Assembly (NCBI GenBank): GCA_017429285.1
Contig: JAFRPF010000023.1
Span: 1 to 50,645 of the forward strand
Length of the DNA stretch: 50,645 nucleotides
From: Bacilli bacterium
GTDB taxonomy: Bacteria; Bacillota_I; Bacilli_A; RFN20; CAG-826
Direction: 5' to 3'
Shown one piece after another: positions 1 to 8,577 of this stretch (the stretch's first letter is position 1; each line of letters opens with the position of its first letter). Under the pieces are notes generated by a model. That model was given only the letters and a program-made list of their open reading frames with translations, had not been told where the DNA came from and did not search any database. The translations under genes and the position numbers were made by a program.

Positions 1-2488
1 ATATCATCCACGTGTCAAATTACCAACCAATGAATATATCACTGGTTTTGGATTTGGCTTATTATCGGACGGCGAACTCGAATACGATATGCCTGCTGAT
101 AAGGAAGAAAACCCAAATTATAGAGGCTATTTACATAGCGCCACCTCTTCTGACCCATTAACGATTAATGAAAAGAATGATACAGGTAGCCAAGTCAGTG
201 ATTTAGCCGGCTATATCACCTCTTCCTTCTGGGGTACTAGATTAAATAGTACAAAGGATAATTATGAATGGTATCCAGTCTTAGCTAGAGATAAAGTCAC
301 TTTAGCGGGACAACAATACGATAATAATCGTCCATTCCCTGTTTATAACGGTGAGGTCGTTAATCCAAACGAAGATCCAAACCCATTAAAACTATATGAT
401 ACATATAGAATCTATTTAAGAGACGGTGTTAGATATAACACTACCGCCACAATTGCCGGTAGAGCGGCTTTTAATGACGCTGAAGTCCAATTAGAGGACT
501 ATGAATTCGCTTTCCGTTTCTTATTAACTGGTAGCCATAAACAAAAACGTGGTACCGAAATGGCGAATGATACCTCTTATGGTATTAAAGGCGCTCAAAA
601 ATATAACACTGAATCTAAAGATAAAGATGATACCTATAACAAGAACTTATGGGACACCATGGTCAACAACGGTTCTTTAGGTGTTAAAGTTGATACAGAT
701 GATGCCGGTCAAAAATATCTCCAATTAACATTAGTTAATCCAATCGATAGATTTACCGCGATGTATACCTTATCTTCTTCTTTATATTCTCCATTGCCAG
801 AAGAATTCATTAGACAATGTTCCTATGATCCTGCTCGTAACAATGCTTTAGCCCTTGGCGCGCAAGCATATGGTAACTTTAATGATGAATCTAGATATGA
901 AGGCAAAGGCCGTAATGATATTAAACAATTCACCATTGCGGTTGGTCCATATCACTTAGAAGACTGGAAAGAAAATCAAACTATCGTCTTTAAAAAGAGC
1001 ACTAACTGGTTTGAAAGTTCCTCTCGTTATCATATCCCAGGTGTCAAACTTGTGGTTATGAAAGCTGTTCAAAGCGATCCAGACGCTATCTATAAAGAAT
1101 TTAACGCTGGTAAACTTGATAGCTGTGGTATTCCAAGTAGACACGTTTCTGAAGAACTTGGTCAAGAAGGTGTCAAACAAACTAAAGGTGACTCCACATT
1201 TAAATTAAATGTTAACTCTTGTACACAAGAGACATGGAACGATTTATTCGGTCCTAACGGCAAGATTTATAAGAATGCCAACTGGGAAGTTAAACCATGG
1301 ATGAGTAATGATAACTTCTTAAGTGGTTTATTCCATTCTATTAATAGAAAAGTGTTCGCTGATAATAGAGGTGTGGCACCATCTATTAACTACTTCTCCG
1401 ATGCGTACTTATCTGACGCTGAAGGTGGTAAATCTTATAATGAAACCGAAGCTCATAAAGCCGCTGTTGCGGATTATGAAACCTATGATAGAGATGGTAA
1501 CTCTACTTATGGTTATGACTACGATAAAGCGGTCTTATCATTTAAAGCGGCAGTGAGAGAATTAGCTGCGGCTGGTAAGATTGAAAAAGGTACAAAATCT
1601 AAACCAACCACCATTAAGATCCATATTAGATGGATGTATCAAACCGATATTAAAGAATACGGTGAAGAAATTGCTACCTACTTTGAAGACGCTTTCAATA
1701 ATGAAGCTGTCAGTGGTGGTACTGTTAAATTAAAAGTTGAACAAGAAGCTGTTACTAACTGGCAAGACGTTTATAACGTCTACCTAATGAGAGGTCAATT
1801 CGATTTAGGCTTCGGTGCCATTAGTGGTAACACTTATAACCCATTAAACTTCTTAGAAGTCTTAAGAAGTGATAACTCCTCTGGATTTACTCTTAACTGG
1901 GGCACTGATACCTCTAAAGTTACCGAAGGTAAACCAGCTGAATACGATCATAAATTATGGTCCTATGACTCCTTATGGGAAGTCGCTGATCACGGTGGTG
2001 TTGTCGAAAATGGTGTCGCTGTTAAATCAGTCCAAGAAAGTTATCTTGAAACTCCAAAGAATAGTGGTGGTCAAGACACTAACGAATTATATAATGGCTT
2101 CAACGTTGATTCTCCATTAAGATTCGTCGATGTTGGCTCATCCGTCGCCTTTGGCGTTAGTAAAGTTCAACTCTACGTCTCCGGTTCTGGTTCTTATAAC
2201 TTAGATTACACATATAACGATGGCAAATTACATATCGTTGTTCCCGCTAGCCAGGCTAGTGAAATTAACACTGATATTCAAAAGACCAACCATTTAGATC
2301 AAGAAGAAAGTCCATCTTATGATCCACATCCATTTGTCTTAGATAACTATGGCAAATACTGGACAGTGGAAGTTTATTACACACTTTCCATTAATGGTGG
2401 TACACCATCTGAATCATATGTGACCGTCGCTAAGAATAAAGATGCTCAACCTAAAAATGTTAGATACTCACTATTAGGAGGTAGATAA
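1..2488 (+). CDS. oppA: Oligopeptide ABC transporter substrate-binding protein (OppA-like), 5' end outside window
   Basis: The reading frame is open from base 2, so the gene starts before the window; the first ATG at 89 is internal, and the signal peptide and lipobox are not visible. At least 828 residues are present. Composition and layout fit the SBP_bac_5 family of extracellular peptide-binding lipoproteins, with segments such as EDYEFAFRFL and VGPYHLEDWKENQTIVFKKS that match the family's 'GPY...w..g..i.l.rN..Y' region. It would capture peptides outside the membrane and hand them to OppBC. oppB-C-D-F lie 5 kb downstream on the same strand, which supports the role. It is longer than the usual 530-600 residues. 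The stop at 2486 is followed one base later by the next lipoprotein gene, whose ribosome site AGGAGGT (2476-2482) lies inside this gene's end. The family call rests on recognisable segments and context, not on a search. Confidence 0.75.
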   Translation, partial: YHPRVKLPTNEYITGFGFGLLSDGELEYDMPADKEENPNYRGYLHSATSSDPLTINEKNDTGSQVSDLAGYITSSFWGTRLNSTKDNYEWYPVLARDKVTLAGQQYDNNRPFPVYNGEVVNPNEDPNPLKLYDTYRIYLRDGVRYNTTATIAGRAAFNDAEVQLEDYEFAFRFLLTGSHKQKRGTEMANDTSYGIKGAQKYNTESKDKDDTYNKNLWDTMVNNGSLGVKVDTDDAGQKYLQLTLVNPIDRFTAMYTLSSSLYSPLPEEFIRQCSYDPARNNALALGAQAYGNFNDESRYEGKGRNDIKQFTIAVGPYHLEDWKENQTIVFKKSTNWFESSSRYHIPGVKLVVMKAVQSDPDAIYKEFNAGKLDSCGIPSRHVSEELGQEGVKQTKGDSTFKLNVNSCTQETWNDLFGPNGKIYKNANWEVKPWMSNDNFLSGLFHSINRKVFADNRGVAPSINYFSDAYLSDAEGGKSYNETEAHKAAVADYETYDRDGNSTYGYDYDKAVLSFKAAVRELAAAGKIEKGTKSKPTTIKIHIRWMYQTDIKEYGEEIATYFEDAFNNEAVSGGTVKLKVEQEAVTNWQDVYNVYLMRGQFDLGFGAISGNTYNPLNFLEVLRSDNSSGFTLNWGTDTSKVTEGKPAEYDHKLWSYDSLWEVADHGGVVENGVAVKSVQESYLETPKNSGGQDTNELYNGFNVDSPLRFVDVGSSVAFGVSKVQLYVSGSGSYNLDYTYNDGKLHIVVPASQASEINTDIQKTNHLDQEESPSYDPHPFVLDNYGKYWTVEVYYTLSINGGTPSESYVTVAKNKDAQPKNVRYSLLGGR

Positions 2489-2489
2489 T

Positions 2490-3656
2490 ATGAATAAAAA
2501 ATTATTCTTATCATCCTTAGTCCTCTTATCTTTAGTGGTCACAGGTTGTTCTAACAAAAAGAAAAGTAGTGAAGATCCTGTTCCAGAATCATTTGAAACT
2601 TCTTTAACTACCGTTAGTAGAATTCCATTATTCTTAGAACAAGAATCTGATATCTTAGTTCAACCAGAATTTAAAGCCACTAACGGCTATAGATTCGTCT
2701 CTTTAAATCCAGAAATTGCTTCTGTTGATGAAAACGGACATCTTAAAGGTTTAGCGGAAGGTGTCGCTAAAGTGGCCGTTATCGATAAAAATGATAAAAC
2801 CAAAGGCTCATTTGTCGAAGTTGATGTCGTCTCTAAGATGAAATCTAGAGATATGAACAAAGTTTGTCGTCACTTTGAAGACGTTAGTAAAACTCAAGTT
2901 ATCGATAATGTCTTTGAAGATAATGTCTATCTAAGATATGTCACTAAAGACGACGAAACTACGGAAAGAGGCATTATGTATAGAAGTACAGTCTGTTCGA
3001 AAGCAGCGGCCTATTTCGGAATGACAAGTCACGATTTTGATTCTGTCGTTCAAGATGGTTCCTACCGCTATAATGAATATCAATATATCTTCTATACTAA
3101 TGAAGGCTTTGATACATATTCATTTAAGACCAGTAATGGCAAAAATGGTTATTATGTCTGCCCAACCGCGAAATACATGTCTAAAGGTAGATTAGAACCG
3201 ACATTAATGATTTTAGATAACTTCTTAGTAGCAGGAAGAAAAATCTTTGAACAACAATTAACTGGTATGGATTTAAGCTCAATCGCTGACACTTTGACCG
3301 GTAGCTACACAAATGTCAAAGATCAAATGTTAGGACAAATTGATGAAAATACTTATGCGGCGACATTTACTGTCACATTTAATGATGACACAGCCGATTT
3401 AGATGATGAATCTAATTATGGTATTCCATATGGTACACCCACACCAACTGAACAAAAGATGACTTATATCATTCAAAATGATGTGGTTGTTAATCAATAT
3501 CTTGATGTTGTTGAAAAGTATGAAATCGATGGTCATAAATACGAACAAATTATTAGATCCCAATCTAACACTGGTATGTTTACCGCTGAAAATTCTCGTT
3601 TAATCTATCCAGATAAAACCCAATACACTTTAGCGGATACATTATTCGATATTTAA
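2490..3656 (+). CDS. Lipoprotein with bacterial Ig-like (BIG2) domain
   Basis: This 388-residue protein has a clear lipoprotein signal peptide: a KK-containing n-region, a hydrophobic stretch at residues 5-17, and the lipobox VVTGC with Cys20 as the lipidation site. It should be anchored on the outer face of the membrane. Residues about 40-115 look like a BIG2 Ig-like domain (SLNPEIASVDENGHLKGLAE followed by GVAKVAV). The remainder, about 120-388, is not recognised. The mature N terminus CSNKKKSSED resembles that of the large lipoprotein at 4560 (CSNKSKSSET), suggesting one lineage-specific lipoprotein group. It starts one base after the OppA-like gene with a good AGGAGGT site, so the two are co-transcribed, and a strong terminator follows. 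A role beside the peptide-binding protein is inference only. Confidence 0.75.
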   Translation: MNKKLFLSSLVLLSLVVTGCSNKKKSSEDPVPESFETSLTTVSRIPLFLEQESDILVQPEFKATNGYRFVSLNPEIASVDENGHLKGLAEGVAKVAVIDKNDKTKGSFVEVDVVSKMKSRDMNKVCRHFEDVSKTQVIDNVFEDNVYLRYVTKDDETTERGIMYRSTVCSKAAAYFGMTSHDFDSVVQDGSYRYNEYQYIFYTNEGFDTYSFKTSNGKNGYYVCPTAKYMSKGRLEPTLMILDNFLVAGRKIFEQQLTGMDLSSIADTLTGSYTNVKDQMLGQIDENTYAATFTVTFNDDTADLDDESNYGIPYGTPTPTEQKMTYIIQNDVVVNQYLDVVEKYEIDGHKYEQIIRSQSNTGMFTAENSRLIYPDKTQYTLADTLFDI

Positions 3657-3665
3657 TCTAAAGAT

Positions 3666-3702
3666 TAATCAAATTGCGCTCCTCGTGAGCGCTTTTTGAT
3701 TG
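3666..3702 (+). terminator. Rho-independent terminator after the oppA-lipoprotein pair
   Basis: GCGCTC (3676-3681), loop CTCGT, GAGCGC (3687-3692), then TTTTT. Flanking AATCAAA and TTTGATT extend the pairing, so it may also work on the other strand. Confidence 0.85.
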
Positions 3703-3758
3703 CTTTCTTCTTACGTGTTATATAAAATATATTTAGAAAGTTGGTTAACTTGGTCAAC
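3696..3758 (+). promoter_or_regulatory. Toxin-antitoxin promoter and tandem-repeat candidate operator
   Basis: TTGATT (3696-3701) and TATATA (3719-3724) are 17 bases apart. Just downstream, near the predicted start of transcription, are two directly abutting 9-base copies, TTGGTTAAC (3741-3749) and TTGGTCAAC (3750-3758), differing at one base. Phd-type antitoxins normally repress their own operon, so this repeat is a candidate operator. The function is inferred. Confidence 0.45.
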
Positions 3759-3771
3759 AAAGGAGAATTGT

Positions 3772-4005
3772 ATGGAATTAAACATTTATGATGCAAAAAC
3801 TAATTTTTCAAAAATTATTAGTTATTTAGTAGATGGAAAAGAAAAAGAAATCATCATTTCTAAATATGGCAAACCACTTGTAAAGATTTCTTTAATTAAT
3901 AAAAAGAATAATAAAAGGGTTGGAGGCTTAAAAAAAGATTATCCCGATTTTGATATTTCTTTAGAAGATTTTAATTCTATTCCAGTTGAAGGATTTGGTT
4001 TATAA
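3772..4005 (+). CDS. Phd/YefM-family antitoxin
   Basis: A 77-residue protein beginning MELNIYDAKTNFSKIISYL, followed by IIISKYGKPLVKISLI, which is the classic N-terminal dimerisation and DNA-binding fold of Phd/YefM antitoxins ('a...fs.li..v..g..v.It..gkpva.l'). I chose ATG 3772 because AGGAG lies at 3761-3765 and the match to the family begins exactly there; an upstream in-frame TTG at 3700 overlaps the terminator and would add unrelated residues. The C-terminal tail, rich in Asp, Phe and Ser, would wrap the toxin. The gene ends one base before the toxin start, the standard antitoxin-first order. It should neutralise the PIN toxin and repress the operon. Family assignment is by sequence pattern. 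Confidence 0.85.
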   Translation: MELNIYDAKTNFSKIISYLVDGKEKEIIISKYGKPLVKISLINKKNNKRVGGLKKDYPDFDISLEDFNSIPVEGFGL

Positions 4006-4006
4006 G

Positions 4007-4399
4007 ATGAAATTGTTATTAGACACACACGTTATTATTTGGGCTCTTACTGATTCTCCGCGGCTACCATTATCAATTAGGGATATGATAATCGATGAAA
4101 ATAACGAAATTTATATTTCGACTGTTTCTTTATGGGAAATTGCAATAAAACATAAAACGCATCCAGACATTTTTGGATTTGATGCAGAAACAATAAAGCA
4201 GTATTGCATGAGGGCAGGCTATATATTTTTATCAGTAAATATAGATAATATTTCAATATTAGAAAAAATGGATTTAAGTATACACAAGGATCCTTTTGAT
4301 CAAATGTTAGTAGCACAAAGCCAAAGTTCTAACATGAGACTTTTGACTCATGACGATAAACTCAAATTATTTAACACGGGTTTCGTAGAAGCCTTTTAA
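4007..4399 (+). CDS. PIN-domain toxin (VapC-type ribonuclease)
   Basis: This 130-residue protein has the four acidic residues of PIN nucleases in the expected places: Asp6 in LLLDTHVIIW, Glu44 in SLWEIAIK, Asp98 in KDPFDQMLVAQ, and Asp117 in LLTHDDKL. These coordinate Mg2+ or Mn2+ in an RNA-cleaving site. The LLDTHxxIW and DPFDRxLxAQ patterns are typical of type II toxins paired with Phd-like antitoxins. ATG 4007 is used because LLLDTH begins immediately after it; an in-frame TTG at 3986 would overlap the antitoxin. The pair sits between two lipoprotein genes of the opp locus and is bounded upstream by a terminator, so it looks like an inserted module. The RNA target cannot be told from sequence. 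Confidence 0.87.
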   Translation: MKLLLDTHVIIWALTDSPRLPLSIRDMIIDENNEIYISTVSLWEIAIKHKTHPDIFGFDAETIKQYCMRAGYIFLSVNIDNISILEKMDLSIHKDPFDQMLVAQSQSSNMRLLTHDDKLKLFNTGFVEAF

Positions 4400-4487
4400 T
4401 AGACATTTTTAGGGTTTTTTGTAAAATTTCTATCCTAATTGCCTATATTTAGGCTCAAAATACCGAATAAGAAATGAAATTTTTTAT

Positions 4488-4515
4488 TTTACTTTTTTTC
4501 TGAATGTAGTATCAT
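4488..4515 (+). promoter_or_regulatory. Possible promoter for the 934-residue lipoprotein
   Basis: TTTACT (4488-4493), 16 bases, then TATCAT (4510-4515). The ribosome site AAGAAGG (4544-4550) precedes ATG 4560. The rest of 4400-4559 is AT-rich and shows no other signal. Confidence 0.35.
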
Positions 4516-4559
4516 TATTCCAAATTTACAAAAATTTCAAAGAAAGAAGGTTATGAAAC

Positions 4560-7364
4560 ATGAAAAAATTTGTAAAAGGTTTACTTGTTTCTGGATTCGC
4601 GGTTGCTTTATTAGCCGGATGTAGCAATAAAAGCAAAAGCAGTGAGACACCATGTCCTCCAGTCCCAGATCCAGAAGTAAAAGAAGCATGGACCGATGAA
4701 GAATTAGAAATTCTTGATTACTATTATCATGACGAAATTCCTTTTGCTTGCGAATTGTCTTTAGATGGCATTGAAGACGGTGTTTTATACGCTGTTAGTA
4801 AAGACGAAGTAAGCGATGAAGATTTATTAGCTTATGATGATATGTTCCAAGAAGATGGTCATTTCAAAGTTTATAATGTTGGTCCAGTTACCGGTGGTCT
4901 TTCAGTTGACGTCGGTGAATTAGGTTTTGACCTAAGTGGGGATGTCTTCCAATACTATAGGCCATATAAGGATGAAGCTGGTTATTCATTAACTAGATTC
5001 TACACTATTGGTTTAAACGAAGATGGTCACTTACAAGTGGCGATGTCCGCCTCATTAACCCCATTATTCTCTCTTTCTAACGGAAAGATTGGTACTGGTG
5101 GTTTATATTCAATGTTATTTGATGATGAGGAAGGCGAAGAATTTAATTTCTTAAATGAATATTACATTTGGGCTGCTCAAAGTAACGTGTCTAGTCAAGC
5201 TGGTTCCCCAACTTTAGCTAATCCATTCTATTATTTAACAAAATATGTTTTCCCAGATCTTTTAGTGAAGGAAACAGATACCGCTACACACTATACCTTA
5301 GGTTCTTATGATTCATTAGCAGCTTATGCTCCATTTACCTCAGGTAATGTTTTCTCCGATGAATTTGATTCTAAATTCTCCATCACCTTAGCGGACTTTG
5401 ATGTCGCTGGTAATAAATTATCAAACTTCTATACCGAAGAAGACTATCAAGGTGTCTTAGATTGGTTTGATGCATTTATTAATGCAGGCATTTTCGAAGT
5501 CGTTGATGCATCTATGGAAGAAGGCGAACACGGTCCTGAAGCTAGTATGTTAGTTAAAGACACTTATGGTTTTACATCAGAATTTACCGTTAGCTTCTTA
5601 ACATATGGTGAAGGCGAAGATGTTGAAACATATTTAGAATTCGATTATGAATTAGTCGACTATAAATTAGTCGCTTCAGCTCCGTTTGTTGCTGATGCGT
5701 TTTTAGAAGAAATTGATTCTTCATTTGATGTTAGCACGATGCAAATTAGTGCCAACCAAGTAACAGGTGAATATACCGCCAAAGGCTATATTGCGTATGC
5801 TGAATCAGAAAACTATACTTTGACGGATGCTCTTGAAGATGTTGTTGATACATTTAAAGAAACTGGCATTGCCAAAGAATATGAGTTAACATTCGAAGCT
5901 GCTGCTGAAGATGATATCTACGTTACAGCTTATTATAAAGACGATACAACAGAAGTTACTCTTGAAGCTAATGTGTTTGCATTTGTAATTGATAATACAC
6001 CAGCTATTGTTACTTATGTAACAGCTACAGATAGAAATGCAGTTGGTACGTATTTATATGGCGAAGACGTCGAACTTTTATCTAACTATTATACTGCTGT
6101 TAATTATTGGTTAAATGACTCTTATGGCCCGTATATCACTAATTATGTTAAGAGTGCAAAAGCCGCAATTGATGCTGAACTTGGCATGGCTAGATTTGGT
6201 AACCTAGCTGGACTTGATAATTTAGTTATCTCTGGCTTTGAAGCTTTAAATGCAATTAATGGCATTACTCAAAGTGGCAATTTCCTTGATCAATTATTCG
6301 GATGTACAGTGGATGTCACAACAGGCGAAATTACTTGGACAGGCACATACTCTTCTACTATTTTCCAATACGCTGCACAATATATTGAAAATGAAGAATA
6401 TTACACACCAGAAGATATTGATAAGATAAAAGAAGCATATGGACTTGGTGTCAAAGGCGCATATCTTGGTAAAACTAATCATAGATACTATGCATATATT
6501 CTTATTGCTTGCCAACAACTAGATCAACTCATGGAGAGTATTGTTCCTTGGTCAGACCAAGCTAACGCATATTTAGCAGAAAAATGGACATACCAAGAAT
6601 CAGATTATTCTGAAGAAAATTGGGCGACTATTCAAGCACTCTATGCCGCTATTCCAGGACAATGGTCACGTTCTGACTTTAAACAAGTTGTTGATGGCGC
6701 TGTTGCACTTGCTGATGCTGTTCCAACTAAAGCCGAAGAAGAATTAGCAGCCTATAAGCAAGAAAGATTAGCTGCTTTAAATACTCTCTTCGCAGGATAT
6801 CAAGAAGCTGATTATTATGAAGCTGATTGGACTGCTTTAAATACAGCCTATACAGATGGTCAAACCGCTATCAGTGCTGCGACAGATAAAGATGGTGTTG
6901 ATTCCGCTTATGGTGCTTGTAAAGATGCCATGGATGCAGTTCCAACTAAAGCTGCAATTGAAGCTGAAAGAACAACAAAATTATCTGAACTCGATGCAGC
7001 TTATGCTGGTTATAATGAAAGCGATTATAGCGAAGACAATTGGGCTATTTTAGTTCAAGCCTATAATGATGGGAAAGATGCTATCAATTCCGCAATGTCT
7101 ATTGAAGCTATTGATTCTGCATGTGAAGAAGCTAAAGCTGCTATGGCCAATGTTTTACCAGAAGGCTATAAAGCAAATAAATTAGCTGAACTTCAAGCTT
7201 TATATCAAAGTTATGTCGATCCTTATGATCCTGGAAGTACACAATACGAAGCGATTACAGAATATTATAATTATGGTGTTCAAGCTATTAATGTTGCGAC
7301 AACAGTAGGTGGTGTTGATTCCGCTTTTGAATCTTGCGATAACGCAATGAAATCCATCAAATAA
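4560..7364 (+). CDS. Large lipoprotein with C-terminal FIVAR-like helical repeats
   Basis: A 934-residue surface lipoprotein. The signal peptide ends in LLAGC with Cys21 lipidated; the mature end CSNKSKSSET resembles the lipoprotein at 2490. Residues about 40-650 are acidic, rich in Asp, Glu and Tyr, and not recognised. The C-terminal 280 residues hold about four units of 66-74 residues, each with two long helices containing patterns such as DYSEENWATIQ, YEADWTALNTAY, DYSEDNWAILVQAYNDGKDAI and ending near AMDAVPTK (about 655-723, 724-797, 798-868, 869-934). This is the pattern of FIVAR-type three-helix repeats found in Gram-positive surface proteins, which act as stalks or ligand-binding modules. 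It has its own promoter and terminator, directly ahead of oppB. What it binds is unknown. Confidence 0.7.
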   Translation: MKKFVKGLLVSGFAVALLAGCSNKSKSSETPCPPVPDPEVKEAWTDEELEILDYYYHDEIPFACELSLDGIEDGVLYAVSKDEVSDEDLLAYDDMFQEDGHFKVYNVGPVTGGLSVDVGELGFDLSGDVFQYYRPYKDEAGYSLTRFYTIGLNEDGHLQVAMSASLTPLFSLSNGKIGTGGLYSMLFDDEEGEEFNFLNEYYIWAAQSNVSSQAGSPTLANPFYYLTKYVFPDLLVKETDTATHYTLGSYDSLAAYAPFTSGNVFSDEFDSKFSITLADFDVAGNKLSNFYTEEDYQGVLDWFDAFINAGIFEVVDASMEEGEHGPEASMLVKDTYGFTSEFTVSFLTYGEGEDVETYLEFDYELVDYKLVASAPFVADAFLEEIDSSFDVSTMQISANQVTGEYTAKGYIAYAESENYTLTDALEDVVDTFKETGIAKEYELTFEAAAEDDIYVTAYYKDDTTEVTLEANVFAFVIDNTPAIVTYVTATDRNAVGTYLYGEDVELLSNYYTAVNYWLNDSYGPYITNYVKSAKAAIDAELGMARFGNLAGLDNLVISGFEALNAINGITQSGNFLDQLFGCTVDVTTGEITWTGTYSSTIFQYAAQYIENEEYYTPEDIDKIKEAYGLGVKGAYLGKTNHRYYAYILIACQQLDQLMESIVPWSDQANAYLAEKWTYQESDYSEENWATIQALYAAIPGQWSRSDFKQVVDGAVALADAVPTKAEEELAAYKQERLAALNTLFAGYQEADYYEADWTALNTAYTDGQTAISAATDKDGVDSAYGACKDAMDAVPTKAAIEAERTTKLSELDAAYAGYNESDYSEDNWAILVQAYNDGKDAINSAMSIEAIDSACEEAKAAMANVLPEGYKANKLAELQALYQSYVDPYDPGSTQYEAITEYYNYGVQAINVATTVGGVDSAFESCDNAMKSIK

Positions 7365-7395
7365 TAATTAATATATTAATTATATGTTAACATTA

Positions 7396-7425
7396 CCAGG
7401 CACATTATGTGTCTGGTTTTGTTTT
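7396..7425 (+). terminator. Rho-independent terminator after the FIVAR lipoprotein
   Basis: CCAGGCAC (7396-7403), loop ATTAT, GTGTCTGG (7409-7416), then TTTTGTTTT. Eight base pairs with one G-U. Confidence 0.88.
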
Positions 7426-7465
7426 ACATTTAAAATATGAAAATACAATATTATATATTGTTATG

Positions 7466-7495
7466 TTGCCCATAGTGGTGGATTTGTGATATATT
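7466..7495 (+). promoter_or_regulatory. Promoter of oppBCDF
   Basis: TTGCCC (7466-7471), 18 bases, then an extended -10, TGA-TATATT (-10 hexamer 7490-7495). The ribosome site AGAGGAG (7521-7527) follows. Confidence 0.55.
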
Positions 7496-7532
7496 TTTAA
7501 ATAACTTTAAAAATGAAGGGAGAGGAGTGTAT

Positions 7533-8576
7533 ATGCTAAAGTATTCGATAAAAAGAATCATACTTGCCTTAGTGACAGCGTTCATTATTTTGACACTTAC
7601 ATTCTTCTTAGTTAAATCATTACCTCCAAGAGGGGTTTTTTCTCCTGATGAAAACGTGAGATATGCATTCTATGTCGATCAAGTGGATTTAGGATATTGT
7701 ATTGATTTACCTAACGAGAATCCGTCACTTGGTAACTATTTAGAATCATTCACTATTGGTGGTGAAACTCATTACTTCTATACAAAACCGGTATTAGATC
7801 AATATTTCAATTGGATTGGTAACATTGTTACTAAATGGGATTGGGGTAGAAGTACTGTTATTAAACCAAACTCATCTGCGATTAGAATTATCGCTCAAAG
7901 ATTACCAGCTTCTATTTCTATTAACATCGTTTCCGTTGTTATATCCGTGCCATTAGGTATTGCATTAGGCATTTTAGCCGGTTTAAAGAAAAATACTTGG
8001 GTTGACCATACCATTTCTACAGTGGTCATGATTTTCATCTCTATTCCTTCATTTGTTGTTATTTCATTTTTAATTTATTTCTTAGCGTTTAAATCTGGTT
8101 GGTTACCGACGATGTGGCCAACACCAGATCAATCCGCGCAAACAAAAGCCTTAGCCTTTATTATTCCAGTGGCTAGCTTATCATTCGGTTCTGTCTGTGG
8201 TTACACTAGATTCGTCAGAGCCGAATTATGTGAAGTTATGTCCAGCGAATATTTATTATTAGCTAGAACTAAAGGTTTAACCAAAAACCAAGCCATTGTC
8301 AGACACGCTTTAAGAAATGCGTTCGTCCCAATCTTACCTTCCATCTTAGCGGAATTTATCGGTATCTTTGGTGGTTCTATGATCTTAGAGAACTTATATG
8401 GTATTCCCGGTATTGGTGACTTATATATTCAAGCTTTAAATCAAAACAATCCAGATTATAACGTCTTAATGGTCGATATGGCGGTCTTTACCACCGTCGG
8501 CTTATTAGCGGGTATTATTTTAGATTTATCTTATGGATTCATCGATCCAAGAATCAGAATGGGGGAAAAGAAATAG
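7533..8576 (+). CDS. oppB: Oligopeptide ABC transporter permease OppB
   Basis: A 347-residue inner permease of the Opp peptide importer. The first membrane helix is at residues about 8-28; the core helices follow a 95-residue outside segment that is somewhat longer than usual. The EAA loop that docks on the ATPase is visible (ELCEVMSSEYLLLARTKGLT, then HALRNAFVPIL), as is the family ending SYGFIDPRIRMG. I chose ATG 7533 rather than GTG 7527 because the AGAGGAG site at 7521-7527 is correctly spaced only for the ATG. The stop is one base before oppC. It pairs with OppC to form the channel for peptides delivered by OppA, driven by OppD and OppF. Confidence 0.93.
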   Translation: MLKYSIKRIILALVTAFIILTLTFFLVKSLPPRGVFSPDENVRYAFYVDQVDLGYCIDLPNENPSLGNYLESFTIGGETHYFYTKPVLDQYFNWIGNIVTKWDWGRSTVIKPNSSAIRIIAQRLPASISINIVSVVISVPLGIALGILAGLKKNTWVDHTISTVVMIFISIPSFVVISFLIYFLAFKSGWLPTMWPTPDQSAQTKALAFIIPVASLSFGSVCGYTRFVRAELCEVMSSEYLLLARTKGLTKNQAIVRHALRNAFVPILPSILAEFIGIFGGSMILENLYGIPGIGDLYIQALNQNNPDYNVLMVDMAVFTTVGLLAGIILDLSYGFIDPRIRMGEKK

Positions 8577-8577
8577 T

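Noticed and set aside
89-2488. ATG 89 as the true start of the OppA-like gene
   Set aside because: The frame is open to base 2 with family-like sequence before it, and no signal peptide follows ATG 89.
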